The notes: generated by a model from the sequence alone, not told the origin. A DNA stretch of 64,000 nt from a bacterium (GCA_016708315.1 JADJGC010000010.1:1-64000); one strand, 5' to 3'; positions 8,308 to 17,491 are shown, counted from the first letter of the stretch. A program made the numbers and translations.

Positions 8308-9241
8308 CTACTTCAGCGGCACCCCGATTCGGCCTAACTTGAAATTGAACCAAACTCGCACCGCTTTGCCTATGATCAATCTCCTGTCAACTGGCCCAAA
8401 GTAGCGCGAGTCGTACGAATCGTCGCGGTTATCGCCGAGCATGAAGTAGCTTCCTGCGGGAACTTGGTAAGGACCAAAGTCGTCGCGCCGCGGATCAACA
8501 TCCGGGTCTCTGTGCAATCCTGTCGGCGGCAGGAGTACTTCTTGACCATTAACAAACAACTTCTTGCCAGCCAACTGTACAACATCTCCGCCGATAGCAA
8601 CACATCGCTTGATGTATTTTGTCGTTTTATCGCTGGGCGAGAAGAAGACGACCAAATCGCCGCGCTGAGGATCACTGTCATCATACGCCGACTCGTCGCA
8701 GATGACTTTATCACCAATCACTATTGTATCTGCCATGCTCACTGACGGGACATTGTAAGTTTCGAAATTGTCAAAGATTGATGCGATCAGGAGACCCATT
8801 AACGCACCACCAACTGCTATGACTGGATAGAAGAGGAAACTCGTGATACGCTTCGGCTTCGTCCAAAGTGTGATAGGTCTTCGCCACCTTTACTGCGGAA
8901 AAGATTGAGAAGATGAAGTAAGCGAGACCGGCCAACAACGGTACAACCATATTGAAAGGGGGAGCATCCCAATAGAAACTCAGGAGCAAGCTCGCAAATG
9001 CGAGCACGGGACTGATCCCGATCAGCGTAACCCCGATTTTGATGTTACCTGAATAGAAATGACCTAACCCCGGCGAAAGCACAGCGAGCAGTGCCGCTAT
9101 CCAAGGTTTCGGATGAGGACTGGGATTTCCGCGCTGATTTAGTTTGCTGGTTATGCCGCACTGCGGACATTTGAATTCTGTCGTCAATTCTTCGTGAGCG
9201 TCTAGTGTGGTAGTCTTTCCACAGGAGCATTTATAGTCCAT
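8308..9241 (-). pseudogene. lepB: Signal peptidase I with N-terminal zinc-ribbon and membrane domain, frameshifted
   Basis: Signal peptidase I removes signal peptides at the inner membrane. The C-terminal part (8308-8799) holds the Ser-Lys enzyme: PSVSM with the catalytic Ser, KYIKRCVAIGGDVV with the catalytic Lys, and MLGDNRDDSYDSRYFG. The overlapping ORF 8771-9241 begins with a zinc-ribbon-like CSCG...CPQCG, then SPGLGHFYSGNIKIG and two or three membrane segments. Such a 'GLGxxYxG' domain is commonly fused in front of signal peptidase I in environmental bacteria. The peptidase frame stays open upstream (KRITSFLFYPVIAVGGAL supplies the missing helix), so one gene with a single shift near 8850 is the simplest reading. 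Two overlapping genes is the alternative. Confidence 0.8.
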
Positions 9242-9278
9242 ACCTTTTCCTTAGTTGGTAGTACAGTTCCGTAGCTTT

Positions 9279-9306
9279 GTAGGTCAGGAGCCCTGCGCTC
9301 CTGACA
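9279..9306 (+). repeat. 28-bp hairpin repeat, copy 3
   Basis: Almost identical to 6947-6975, same orientation, placed between the signal peptidase start and the 3' end of the next minus-strand gene. Confidence 0.85.
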
Positions 9307-9332
9307 CTTCCACCATTATCGCCGCACTACCC

Positions 9333-10073
9333 TCACCGCCAAAACTCGCACCCGGGACTGGGCTGTGGTCCGCCGGAGAATAAGTAGTTCAGCAGATAAA
9401 CCACGTCGCTGATATTTGTGACGCAGTCACCATTGGCGTCACCGCACGGCAGGGGATCGGCGAACGATTCGAAAATGTACCTGATTCCATACACGCAGTC
9501 TGAAATGTTGGTTATGCCGTCGCCGTTGAAATCACCCGGGTCCGCAATGATGTTCACGCTGGGGATGTGCCGGCCCCACCACATACAGGCCAAAGGTGGC
9601 AGGCAGAAGAATTGCACATTTGCTCCGTTAGTCATAAAGCGGCCGGACGAGTTTACTGTGAAATACATGTCTGCAAGATGATAGTGTCCGGAGTCGAAGT
9701 AAGCAGAATCATCAAGTAAGTCTATCTCGGCGTCGATTCTTCCAAGCGAATTGTCGATTGTGAATGCGTATTCTATCGTATACGAAGATGACACTTGCAG
9801 CCCCCGGATTGAATCGCAGACAATTGTTCCGATATCTCCCCAGTATCGATGCAAAGCAACCCCTCTGGTCGGAAGGGAATAAGGATATTCCGGCTGGTGC
9901 CACCACAGTTCAGCTTTGATCTTGCCGGCCATGGACCCGCCGGGATACCAGATCTTGACGTTCTTAACCAATATGGAATCATCCGAAGGATTGTTTACTT
10001 GGGCCTGAGCAGGACCGCAAATCAGTGCTGCGACCATCAAGGCGATTGTGGCGACTAAGTAGTAGTTCTTCAT
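9333..10073 (-). CDS. Secreted protein with paired dockerin-like C-terminus
   Basis: About 246 residues. The chosen start is ATG 10073; a GTG two codons upstream (10079) is possible. The signal peptide ends QAQ (ATIALMVAALICGPAQAQ). The middle is a beta-rich domain not recognised. The C-terminus has two EF-hand-like loops, GDFNGDGITNISDCVYGI and GDANGDCVTNISDVVYLLNY, followed by YLFSGGPQPSPGC. This is the same module found at the ends of five other proteins in the window. It probably acts outside the cell or on its surface. A promoter is visible upstream at 10108-10136. Confidence 0.8.
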   Translation of the reverse strand: MKNYYLVATIALMVAALICGPAQAQVNNPSDDSILVKNVKIWYPGGSMAGKIKAELWWHQPEYPYSLPTRGVALHRYWGDIGTIVCDSIRGLQVSSSYTIEYAFTIDNSLGRIDAEIDLLDDSAYFDSGHYHLADMYFTVNSSGRFMTNGANVQFFCLPPLACMWWGRHIPSVNIIADPGDFNGDGITNISDCVYGIRYIFESFADPLPCGDANGDCVTNISDVVYLLNYLFSGGPQPSPGCEFWR

Positions 10074-10107
10074 TTGCACCCCACGTGTTATATGTGTTGA
10101 TACCTAA

Positions 10108-10136
10108 ACGATAACCGCGACCCATAGCGTTGTCAA
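10108..10136 (-). promoter_or_regulatory. Sigma-70-type promoter of the dockerin gene
   Basis: Read on the minus strand: TTGACA (10131-10136), 17 bases, then TATCGT (10108-10113), about 30 bases before the likely ATG at 10073. The -35 is perfect and the -10 is four of six. Confidence 0.6.
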
Positions 10137-10511
10137 GGGCAAAGTGGATATCAAATGCAGTGTTCCAAATCTCCGGCTGATTCATCCACGCAACGTTGCT
10201 AAACAGTCATCAATGATTTCAATTTGCGCACAAAATCGCACTCCTGTTTATTCTCATTCTCGCACCGGTTCTGCACGATTAGCTCGGTTTGGCAACGCCG
10301 AGGGATAAAACCATCAACAATGTTATCACACATTGCCAATTTGCACGGACCTCTGCCCAAACCTGCCGTCAAGAACCCCAATCAAAGCAATTGCCAATCT
10401 CTCAGAATACACTTATACTAATCCTCTAATACCGACTACATCATAGACGATCATGTTTGCAGACGTTCTCACACGGCAGGTTAGCGGACGGGCAACAATG
10501 GGAAGAGACAA
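10137..10511. other. Divergent intergenic region, nothing recognised
   Basis: Lower-GC spacer between the minus-strand dockerin gene and the plus-strand three-gene set. I see no gene, no clear repeat and no convincing second promoter. Confidence 0.5.
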
Positions 10512-10584
10512 GTGCGACAAGGAACAGAAGACGAACGGGTCTTGATCCCTGTTTCTTCGGCAGCCCGATGATCTGAAAGCCTTC

Positions 10585-11562
10585 ATGCCGTTTTTTCACA
10601 TGTGCCAAAGGTTCGTGGTCGGAAGCTTAGGATATCTCGAGCGGCGTGGATATCGACTTCCCGTTGGTCCGCACAATTCCTTCGCTAACAAATCCGATTT
10701 GGCGATTGACATACTCGGTACTTTCCTGCGGGTCGAGAAAGGCGTGAAGTTTGGCGTGATTTTCAGTTATCTCGCAAAGGAAGGCATCTCGGACTTTGCA
10801 CAGGCAAATCCGACATTCGTGATGTCGAAATTCCGGGGACTGCTTCTCGGTTACGTCAGGCAAGAACTCTATCGCATTAATAAACAGGAATATCCTGAAG
10901 CTGCAGGCTTGAAGACGCAACTTAATAAGATACTATCGAGCGATAAGTACACATCCATTTCATTCAACGGCTGTGCCAACTTGATTTGCTTGGCCGAGGT
11001 CCGGGATGTCAAAATGGTCGACAAATCAATCATCCCGCAGGACAAGCTGGAGTTCATTGCTGAAGAAGCTTATGTCACAACGCGCTCAATCGAAGAGTGG
11101 TGTGCGAAAATATTCGCGCTACTTGCTTTGCGAGAAGAGTATCTCCCGGGGATTCCTCGCCATCAGCTTCTCGCGGCAGCCGTTAAGATTTCGGGAACTC
11201 ATCTCGAAATCGACGCGATACCGCCTTCGTCGTTACCCGGTCCAGAGCAGCTCTTGCTCTCGTGGGAGCTGTTGAAACTGCGCGAGGAGGTTGTCGAGTT
11301 CATCTGCGTCGAGGTCATCACTCGCTTCGTCAAGCAGGGGAGGATCTCCCATGAGACGGGTCTATGCTTTGGAGGTGCTGTCGCGCTGTATCTGGCCGAC
11401 AAGTCCAATGGAAATCAGGTCGATTTGTTGCCCGCTTATTTTCGAGAATCGATGCCCGAATCCGAGCATAAGCACTATCTAAAACGCTACAAGTACGTTT
11501 TTGAAACAATCCTGAGCCATGCCGACGAAGAATTTGGTGATCGAATCAGGAAAAAGTTTTGA
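10585..11562 (+). CDS. Helical cytoplasmic protein, first gene of an S16-protease set
   Basis: 325 residues, no signal peptide or membrane segment, mostly alpha-helical. Residues about 88-115 (KFRGLLLGYVRQELYRINKQ, then PEAAGLKTQLNKIL) resemble helices of sigma-like region 2 proteins, but this is weak and no region 4 HTH is seen. The start is uncertain. The same frame reads sensibly upstream of ATG 10585 (PDDLKAF) until TGA 10543. A better start, GTG 10512 with GGAAGAG before it, lies in another frame (RQGTEDERVLIPVSSAA) and would join by an indel in the C run near 10564. It is followed after 54 bases by the zinc-motif gene and then the protease gene, so a shared role is likely. Confidence 0.6.
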   Translation: MPFFHMCQRFVVGSLGYLERRGYRLPVGPHNSFANKSDLAIDILGTFLRVEKGVKFGVIFSYLAKEGISDFAQANPTFVMSKFRGLLLGYVRQELYRINKQEYPEAAGLKTQLNKILSSDKYTSISFNGCANLICLAEVRDVKMVDKSIIPQDKLEFIAEEAYVTTRSIEEWCAKIFALLALREEYLPGIPRHQLLAAAVKISGTHLEIDAIPPSSLPGPEQLLLSWELLKLREEVVEFICVEVITRFVKQGRISHETGLCFGGAVALYLADKSNGNQVDLLPAYFRESMPESEHKHYLKRYKYVFETILSHADEEFGDRIRKKF

Positions 11563-11616
11563 TAAATCGGCGATTGAAACACTACTCTCGATAAGAGGAG
11601 GGTCAAAGGACTCATT

Positions 11617-12458
11617 ATGCACCCATTACGCGAAGAACTAAACCGGTTCGTCGAAGGGCTGGAAACCGCCCACTCGACTATTGCTCATATTCGCGAGTGC
11701 GAGTTCTGCAAAACCTATTGTGAACGTTACAAGCTGTTGCTCTCCGAAATCGATTCCGCCGGGGTTATCGACCGGAAGACATCTCGGAGATTGCCTCAAG
11801 TATATTTGCCGGCAAATCGTTACCCAATATTATTTACCTCTCGCCATTCCATCGCAACACCTTGCCCGGTCAGCGCATTTTGGCAGCAGACGGCGAACGC
11901 GCGAACGAACCCGTACTGCAAAACCTCGCAACCTGGTACTCGCAGGAGCAGGACATCGTTGTTCGAGTCATGCGCGATACCGAACGTGCTGTTGACTACT
12001 TGCAGGTGATTGCTCAGGACGAATCGCAGATGTCGCATGTTCTAATAGAATCAGCGAATGCACAATTGACCTATGTGACCGATAAGCAGGGCAAGGTCGA
12101 GTTCGGATTGCGACAGGTCGAGGACCTTGCGTCGATTAGATGGCAAATCAGACTCCCAGAGGCAGTCTTCCAACTCGACTCGTTATCGTACAATCCCGAG
12201 CGCGTCAAGAGCGAAACTGACACCATTCTCGAATCGCCCGGCGGCGACAAGGTCAGCATCAAGCTGCAGGAGAAGTCGGAAGGGAAGGAGATCATCGTGC
12301 GCGTCCTTGCTCTCGACGGCAATGCGCAGTACCAGCACGCCCGAGTAGCCATCACATCCAAGAGCGGGACCGAAGTAAGACACGTGACACCGAATGATAC
12401 CTTGAAATTCGCACTCGTCGACGCTAACACCGAAATCGGAATACGGATTTACCAATAA
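11617..12458 (+). pseudogene. Protein with anti-sigma-type zinc motif, frameshifted
   Basis: The ATG frame from 11617 starts LREELNRFVEGLE and carries His24-x3-Cys28-x2-Cys31 (AHIRECEFC), the zf-HC2/anti-sigma zinc pattern. It then loses sense. From about 11773 the next frame continues naturally: EDISEIASSIFAGKSLPN, then PGQRILAADG, up to TAA 12456-12458. One missing C in GACCGG (expected GACCCGG) repairs it, giving about 280 residues. The C-terminal part is beta-rich with no motif I know, and no membrane segment is obvious. Its stop is one base before the ATG of the S16 protease gene. Anti-sigma function is an inference from the zinc motif and the neighbours. Confidence 0.65.
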
Positions 12459-12459
12459 A

Positions 12460-14736
12460 ATGGCGTTCTCACCGGTGGAATTCGCGGAAGCTTTTGAACG
12501 TTTACGCACTCTCGTCTTAGCAAACGACGCAGGCGACAGCGCACTATTGCAACTTCTTGACTTCTGGCCGCGACTCGCACCGCTAAACAACAATCCCGCA
12601 TACTCCAGTTATGTTGCTGAGTATCGCGCCCTACTTGAAAGCGCACTAAGCGATGTCACCATCAGCGATTTGTCGCTGGATGAATTGGCCAAGCTTGACG
12701 CTCTGTGTGTCGAAGTCGCCGCCAGACAGACATCGATTCAATCCATAAGAATGCAAATCGCCAGGCAGAACTTCTATGTCGGCAAACTTGACGCCGGCCT
12801 CGCCGCATGCGCCAAGATTACACAAGAAAACGTCGCATTTGAGAAGAGCGAATCATCAGTCAGCGGATTAAGCGAATTCGAGACGTTTCATGTATTCGTC
12901 GCCGCCTTTGATGAAACATCTCCAGCAACCAAGAAACTTCTTCAAGATATTCTCGACCAGTGGCAGGCTGAGCGCGAGTACGTCTCTATTGATCGAGTCT
13001 ATTGCCTGTTCGTACAGAACAATGGCACAAGCGAAAGATCGCGCGGAAAACTCCGAGTCCTGAGCGGTTCAGTTGAAGAGCGCGGACGAAGCGCCCAAAA
13101 CGATGAAATCACGTTCGATAACCAGCTTCGTGCCGCCGATGACCCAATCGTCGGTGTCGCATATCAGGGACTGGCGGCGACCCGTCGGTATCTCAAATCG
13201 AAAGGCTACTCCCGGCTCGGAACGTCCTACTATCACGCACGATTTGCTGTGGCGGACAAACGCGCGACCTATACCGGCGATTCGCTTGGTGTCGCGGCGG
13301 CGCTCTTGGCTTATGCCCAGTTGTTGCATACCGAGGCCTTGCGTCATGATCACTTATTGCCCGGCGAAATTGCTTGTACCGGTGGCATCGATCAAGACGG
13401 CAACGTCATCTCCGTCAATGATGCAACGATCCACGCCAAAGTCGAACGCGCCTTTTTCTCCCACGTCAAGTATCTCGTCCTTCCATCAGAGAATGTCGCT
13501 ACCGCAAGACAACATCTTGATGCGCTAACCTCCCAGTTTCCAGCGCGTCAGCTATTGCTACTCCCGATAAGCTCGCTCAGTGCGGCAATAAACGACCACA
13601 ATGTCGTCCGCCCGGAAAGAGTCTGCATCGGCGAATTCGTCGCCAAACAGGCGGTCAAGTACTCGCGCATGGCCAAAGTGCAGGTTCCGATGTTGATGGT
13701 GCTGGCTTACTTGTTAGTCTGTGTGATCTATCCAAAGGCGTGGCCATGGTTTGATTGGAATCCAGAGCACGTGATAACTCACGGGACGGTAATCGAAGCC
13801 GTCAATAGACGCGGCCAACATGTGTGGAGCTACGACTTGCGATTGCCCGCAACGGACGATTCAACATACTGGAAGTTTGGGAATCTCGATGACGATTCTC
13901 TGAGCGAACTCGTCTATATGCCGCTCATTAGCTCCGACCATCCCCTAAACGGTTGGATGCTTGTGTTTGATGACAATGGCGACACTCTGTTTACCCGCGA
14001 TTGCAGTGTAAGACGCGAATTCCCGACCGACACGCTGCCACCAGGAGTTCCGGAGCACTACGAAGGCTCTATTCCGCACATTCAAAAGTATATTGGTTCC
14101 ACGATTATCGTCTCCGTCGTAAATGCGATTAATCCGGCCCGATGTTACGTGCGGTTCTGGGATCGAAAAGGAAACCCGATGGGCTGGCACATCAATCCCG
14201 GGACTGGCGATCTGAAGTTGTACGAAGATATTGACAAGGATGGAAAAGAAGAAGCGCTGTTCTATAGTTTTCACAATCGACTTAGTTGTGTCTGCATGTA
14301 CGCGCTTGATCCTGCTTCATCAGTTGGAGTGTCTCCGCCATTGCGAGATAGTGACAATAGATTCCATCCTGTGATTCCAAGCAATGCAAAGCACTTCATT
14401 CTCTTCAAACCATCGATAGTCAATCAAAAAGATGGCAGGAATGACTATCAAGGCGGTCTTCTGATATGGCGAGATGGCCCGGATCGTTACAAAATTCAGA
14501 CCGACGAGGGCGATGAAATGGGACCACGCTGTATCGACTATTACTTTGATGGCCAAATGAATCTGATCGATGTAAGTCTCAGCGACCGTTATTCGCGAGC
14601 ATTTGAGCAGTTGAAGCAAGAAGGCCAAATACCCCAGATCACTCAACAACAACAGTGCGACACTCTCAAGACCTACATTACCCAGTACCGCGATGGCAAA
14701 CCTCGTACCATTGCCGGAAATCCTCTCGAACCATAA
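12460..14736 (+). CDS. Membrane-anchored Lon-type (S16) protease-domain protein
   Basis: 758 residues. Residues about 215-370 resemble the Lon proteolytic domain without any ATPase: GDSLGVAAALLAY with Ser275 in the position of the Lon catalytic Ser, LPGEIACTGGIDQDGNVISV, then IHAKVERAF with Lys327 as the partner Lys, and VKYLVLPSEN. A single membrane segment follows at about 408-428 (PMLMVLAYLLVCVIY). The remaining 330 residues are beta-rich with repeated DD/D-x-D-x-D-G turns (DIDKDGKEEALFY), like a VCBS/FG-GAP propeller, predicted outside. The orientation implies a cytosolic protease joined to a periplasmic sensor. It is preceded directly by the zinc-motif gene. Confidence 0.8.
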   Translation: MAFSPVEFAEAFERLRTLVLANDAGDSALLQLLDFWPRLAPLNNNPAYSSYVAEYRALLESALSDVTISDLSLDELAKLDALCVEVAARQTSIQSIRMQIARQNFYVGKLDAGLAACAKITQENVAFEKSESSVSGLSEFETFHVFVAAFDETSPATKKLLQDILDQWQAEREYVSIDRVYCLFVQNNGTSERSRGKLRVLSGSVEERGRSAQNDEITFDNQLRAADDPIVGVAYQGLAATRRYLKSKGYSRLGTSYYHARFAVADKRATYTGDSLGVAAALLAYAQLLHTEALRHDHLLPGEIACTGGIDQDGNVISVNDATIHAKVERAFFSHVKYLVLPSENVATARQHLDALTSQFPARQLLLLPISSLSAAINDHNVVRPERVCIGEFVAKQAVKYSRMAKVQVPMLMVLAYLLVCVIYPKAWPWFDWNPEHVITHGTVIEAVNRRGQHVWSYDLRLPATDDSTYWKFGNLDDDSLSELVYMPLISSDHPLNGWMLVFDDNGDTLFTRDCSVRREFPTDTLPPGVPEHYEGSIPHIQKYIGSTIIVSVVNAINPARCYVRFWDRKGNPMGWHINPGTGDLKLYEDIDKDGKEEALFYSFHNRLSCVCMYALDPASSVGVSPPLRDSDNRFHPVIPSNAKHFILFKPSIVNQKDGRNDYQGGLLIWRDGPDRYKIQTDEGDEMGPRCIDYYFDGQMNLIDVSLSDRYSRAFEQLKQEGQIPQITQQQQCDTLKTYITQYRDGKPRTIAGNPLEP

Positions 14737-15195
14737 CCTGCCGAGTTTCACAAGAAATTTTCTACAAACCTCTCCAATGATACCTACTTGTCTAGGTGGC
14801 TAATGTCACCCCGACTTTGAAGTGTCGATGCGTGATTCTAAACTGACAGTTTTCATGGCTGATATGTCATCGAAGTCGAAATCGCGGCACCGCGGCTTCG
14901 AGGCAACCAAGAAGATGATGTTGCTGAAATAGTAGAATGCTCAAAAGAGGGGAGCGGGAAGAGTGCAGGTCCGGCAAAAGCTGGGCCTGCCTTCGCCCTG
15001 TTGGTCGAACATCCAGCTTGTGCACCGAGCGTTTCGTCCCCAAAATTTACAAAAATCGTATTGTCCCAAAGCCCGAAAGTCTGTATGATATCCTGCTCGA
15101 AACCTGTCAGGATGGCAACAAACGGATTCTCTTGAGTAGTCGTTGCGCCCCAGGTTTCTTGACACGTAATTGAAGCGTTCGCGCTCAAATTCTAA
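14737..15195. other. Gene-free stretch before the tRNA
   Basis: No supported gene. Short open frames here on either strand run across the tRNA or have no family pattern. No clear terminator is visible after the protease gene. Confidence 0.5.
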
Positions 15196-15268
15196 GCCGG
15201 TGTAGCTCAGTTGGTAGAGCAGCTGATTTGTAATCAGCTGGTCGGGGGTTCGAGTCCCTTCACCGGCT
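15196..15268 (+). tRNA. tRNA-Thr (anticodon TGT)
   Basis: The 7-bp acceptor GCCGGTG (15196-15202) pairs with CACCGGC (15261-15267). The D arm AGCTCAGTTGGTAGAGC is standard. The anticodon stem GCTGA/TCAGC encloses TTTGTAA, giving UGU, which reads ACA (and ACG by wobble). The T arm GGGGGTTCGAGTCCCTT carries GTTCGAGTC. CCA is not encoded. It lies 130 bases upstream of greA. Confidence 0.97.
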
Positions 15269-15397
15269 TTTGTTAATTTCCCGAATCCCTTGAAAATCTC
15301 GGTCGGGAATTTCGACGCAAACACTAACCAATCCTGCCTCGTGTCCATAAAATATTGGCAGTTGTCGGCCTGAACAGAAACCAGAGGATCAAGCACG

Positions 15398-15871
15398 ATG
15401 GAAGTTCCTATTCTTCGAAGCACTCACAAGATACTTACAGAAAAAATCGGCGACCTTAAGAAGGATATCGACGGGAACTCGAAAGACATTGGCGAGGCCG
15501 CGGCATTAGGTGATCTCAAAGAAAACTCCGCCTACCACGCAGCCAAGGAACGCCAAGTGCTTCTGCTTGAAAAAATGCAGCGCTTTAAGAGCTATCTCAA
15601 GGGGCGAGTCATCGATGCCAGCACCACCAAACCGGAGAAGGTACTCTTCGGCACACAGGCGACAGTGGTCGACGTCAAGAGCAAAGTAGTCCACATCTTC
15701 AACCTCGTCGGTCCGGTCGAATACGAACTCGATCTGATGCCGGACATGGTTACCTTCGCCGCTCCGGTCGCGAAGCTTCTGATGGGAAAAAAGGTCGGCG
15801 AAGTCGTCGAATTCAAATTCGGCTCAAATCATTGGAGCGGAGAAATCACCGAAATCAAAGGCATCGAATAG
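15398..15871 (+). CDS. greA: Transcription elongation factor GreA/GreB
   Basis: 157 residues, normal length. Gre factors enter the RNA polymerase secondary channel and trigger cleavage of backtracked RNA. The N-terminal coiled coil carries ALGDLKENSAYHAAKERQ with the two acidic tip residues Asp39 and Glu42. The C-terminal FKBP-like domain ends MGKKVGEVVEFKFG and ITEIKGIE. ATG 15398 is preceded by AGAGG. It follows tRNA-Thr and probably has its own transcription unit. Confidence 0.95.
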   Translation: MEVPILRSTHKILTEKIGDLKKDIDGNSKDIGEAAALGDLKENSAYHAAKERQVLLLEKMQRFKSYLKGRVIDASTTKPEKVLFGTQATVVDVKSKVVHIFNLVGPVEYELDLMPDMVTFAAPVAKLLMGKKVGEVVEFKFGSNHWSGEITEIKGIE

Positions 15872-15984
15872 TCGCATTCGAATTCATTTCCTTAGCCTCG
15901 GCTGCATCCCCAAGAAGGCCTGAGCCTATTGAATGTCTTTCAAAAACGGTGTCCGCTAGTAGATCTCTCGCGTTAACATTCGGA

Positions 15985-16052
15985 TTGCATTCTTCATGTC
16001 ATCGCTTATAATAGTGTTATAGCGCTGTCACCGCCGTTGGACTGCGGCGGTG
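15985..16052 (+). promoter_or_regulatory. Candidate promoter followed by a GC hairpin leader
   Basis: TTGCAT (15985-15990), 16 bases, TATAAT (16007-16012). Transcription would begin near 16019 and run into the hairpin CACCGCCG/CGGCGGTG (16029-16036 with 16045-16052), leaving a leader of about 160 bases before the gene at 16178. No known riboswitch was recognised. The rest of 15872-16177 holds nothing I can name. Confidence 0.45.
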
Positions 16053-16177
16053 CCTGATGCTTTCGAGCCCTTAGAACTCCTGACTGCCTGACACCACTGT
16101 GCTTACATCGTAAATCATGAGAAATCGTATCGCTCGTTTCATCGCAGCGCTTATCGGAAAGTCCAGAAGGCAGGATC

Positions 16178-17491
16178 ATGGACTGGGCAAGTACTCGCGC
16201 TTGGCCGTTGCGTCGACTAACCACACTTATTATTCTACTAATGACATTCTTTGTCTCTCGACTCCTTGGTTCCGACGCTTCGACAGCGCCGGATTCAAAT
16301 CATGCGCGCAAAGGGATAGTATACGTCGTCCTTGCTGTGGATACCGAGCCTTTCCACGTGAGTGGAATCGGTAAAGAAGTAGAACTGGACCTCTCGAACT
16401 TTCTGCCAGATACTTCCAAAATTATCGCTCGCGTAATGTCTCCCGAATGGCGCGCCAACTTCACTGACAGTTTTGGCGGACATCCGAAATTCACTTGGTT
16501 TGTGGTAACCAGCGAACTGATTTGCCATGCGGCTGGTTGCCTCGCAGTATTTGATGCAATGCAGAATTTCAGCAATGACGTGAAGCAATTCGGTGACGAG
16601 ATCGGTTGGCACTATCACCACACCGATTGGCACGAGTGTGTTTCAGCGGGCAAATCTGACTCGTCGTGGATCCAACTCGTGTCGTTCGACGGCACGACAT
16701 ATGCCGACGGCGCTGATGTTGAACTATGTGAGAATGTAATGAATCAGTTAATCGCGGATCGCGGTTTTTTTCCTGTAAGCTTTCGCGCCGGCTGGGTCTG
16801 GGAGAACAATGAGTTCTCCCGCTGGCTCGAAAATGTCATTCCGTTTGATCTATCCAGCAGTCCTCCTTTGAAGACCCTTTCCAACGACTCTACCCGCTGC
16901 CGTGCCAACGAAAGTGACTGGTCCCGGGCGCCGATTGCTTTAGTTCCTTATCATCCGGATATGGCCGATTACCAGAGTAGGGGTGAGATGAAACGACTTG
17001 TCTCGCGTTCCTTGCTCAAGAATCTCACAACAAACGAACTTAGAATGCTCTCTGCTTTCGCCGATTCGGGCTCCGACGCAATCTTGTCTATCCCAATACA
17101 CTCGTACTCCAATTTGCGGTTTGCTTTTGGTCAGAAACTCGAAACAGTCATTGCGCAGCTAAGTCGCAACGGCACCAGTTTCAAGTTCGCGACTTGTGCT
17201 GAGGCATTTCAGCCATTCGTGGGAAGCGTTCCCTCTAAGCAATTGAAACTGGAACTTCATCAGAAAGACGGGACAATAGTCATTAAAGCCAATACCGAGA
17301 CTTTTTCGACTCAGCTCTATGTTGTCGTACGCAATTCTTCGGGAATGCTCAAGAGAGCGATTCCACGCAAGACGGGAGAGAGGACTTGGGCTCTTGATTT
17401 GGCAGGTCTGGATGCCATGGAGATTTACGTTGCCGGTTCGACACTGGCGGGCGAATCCGTGGTTCAAAGTATAGTCGTTACTCCTCGATAA
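16178..17491 (+). CDS. Exported NodB-fold (polysaccharide deacetylase-like) protein
   Basis: 437 residues; ATG 16178 follows AGGCAGGA. An N-terminal basic stretch and hydrophobic segment (TTLIILLMTFFVSRLLG) direct export or anchor it. NodB-type marks are VVLAVDTEPF (Asp pair position), HPKFTWFV, then GDEIGWHYHHTDWH with the His-x3-His metal site, and VSFRAGWVWEN. The C-terminal third (about 350-437) is a beta-rich domain, possibly carbohydrate-binding. The family removes acetyl groups from cell-wall or capsule sugars or has related roles; the substrate here is unknown. The ABC exporter genes start 70 bases downstream. Confidence 0.75.
   Translation: MDWASTRAWPLRRLTTLIILLMTFFVSRLLGSDASTAPDSNHARKGIVYVVLAVDTEPFHVSGIGKEVELDLSNFLPDTSKIIARVMSPEWRANFTDSFGGHPKFTWFVVTSELICHAAGCLAVFDAMQNFSNDVKQFGDEIGWHYHHTDWHECVSAGKSDSSWIQLVSFDGTTYADGADVELCENVMNQLIADRGFFPVSFRAGWVWENNEFSRWLENVIPFDLSSSPPLKTLSNDSTRCRANESDWSRAPIALVPYHPDMADYQSRGEMKRLVSRSLLKNLTTNELRMLSAFADSGSDAILSIPIHSYSNLRFAFGQKLETVIAQLSRNGTSFKFATCAEAFQPFVGSVPSKQLKLELHQKDGTIVIKANTETFSTQLYVVVRNSSGMLKRAIPRKTGERTWALDLAGLDAMEIYVAGSTLAGESVVQSIVVTPR

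Noticed and set aside
14941..15423. Minus-strand ORF with the text GTRTPDQLITNQLLYQLSY
   Set aside because: This is the well-known false translation of a tRNA antisense strand; it covers tRNA-Thr at 15196-15268.
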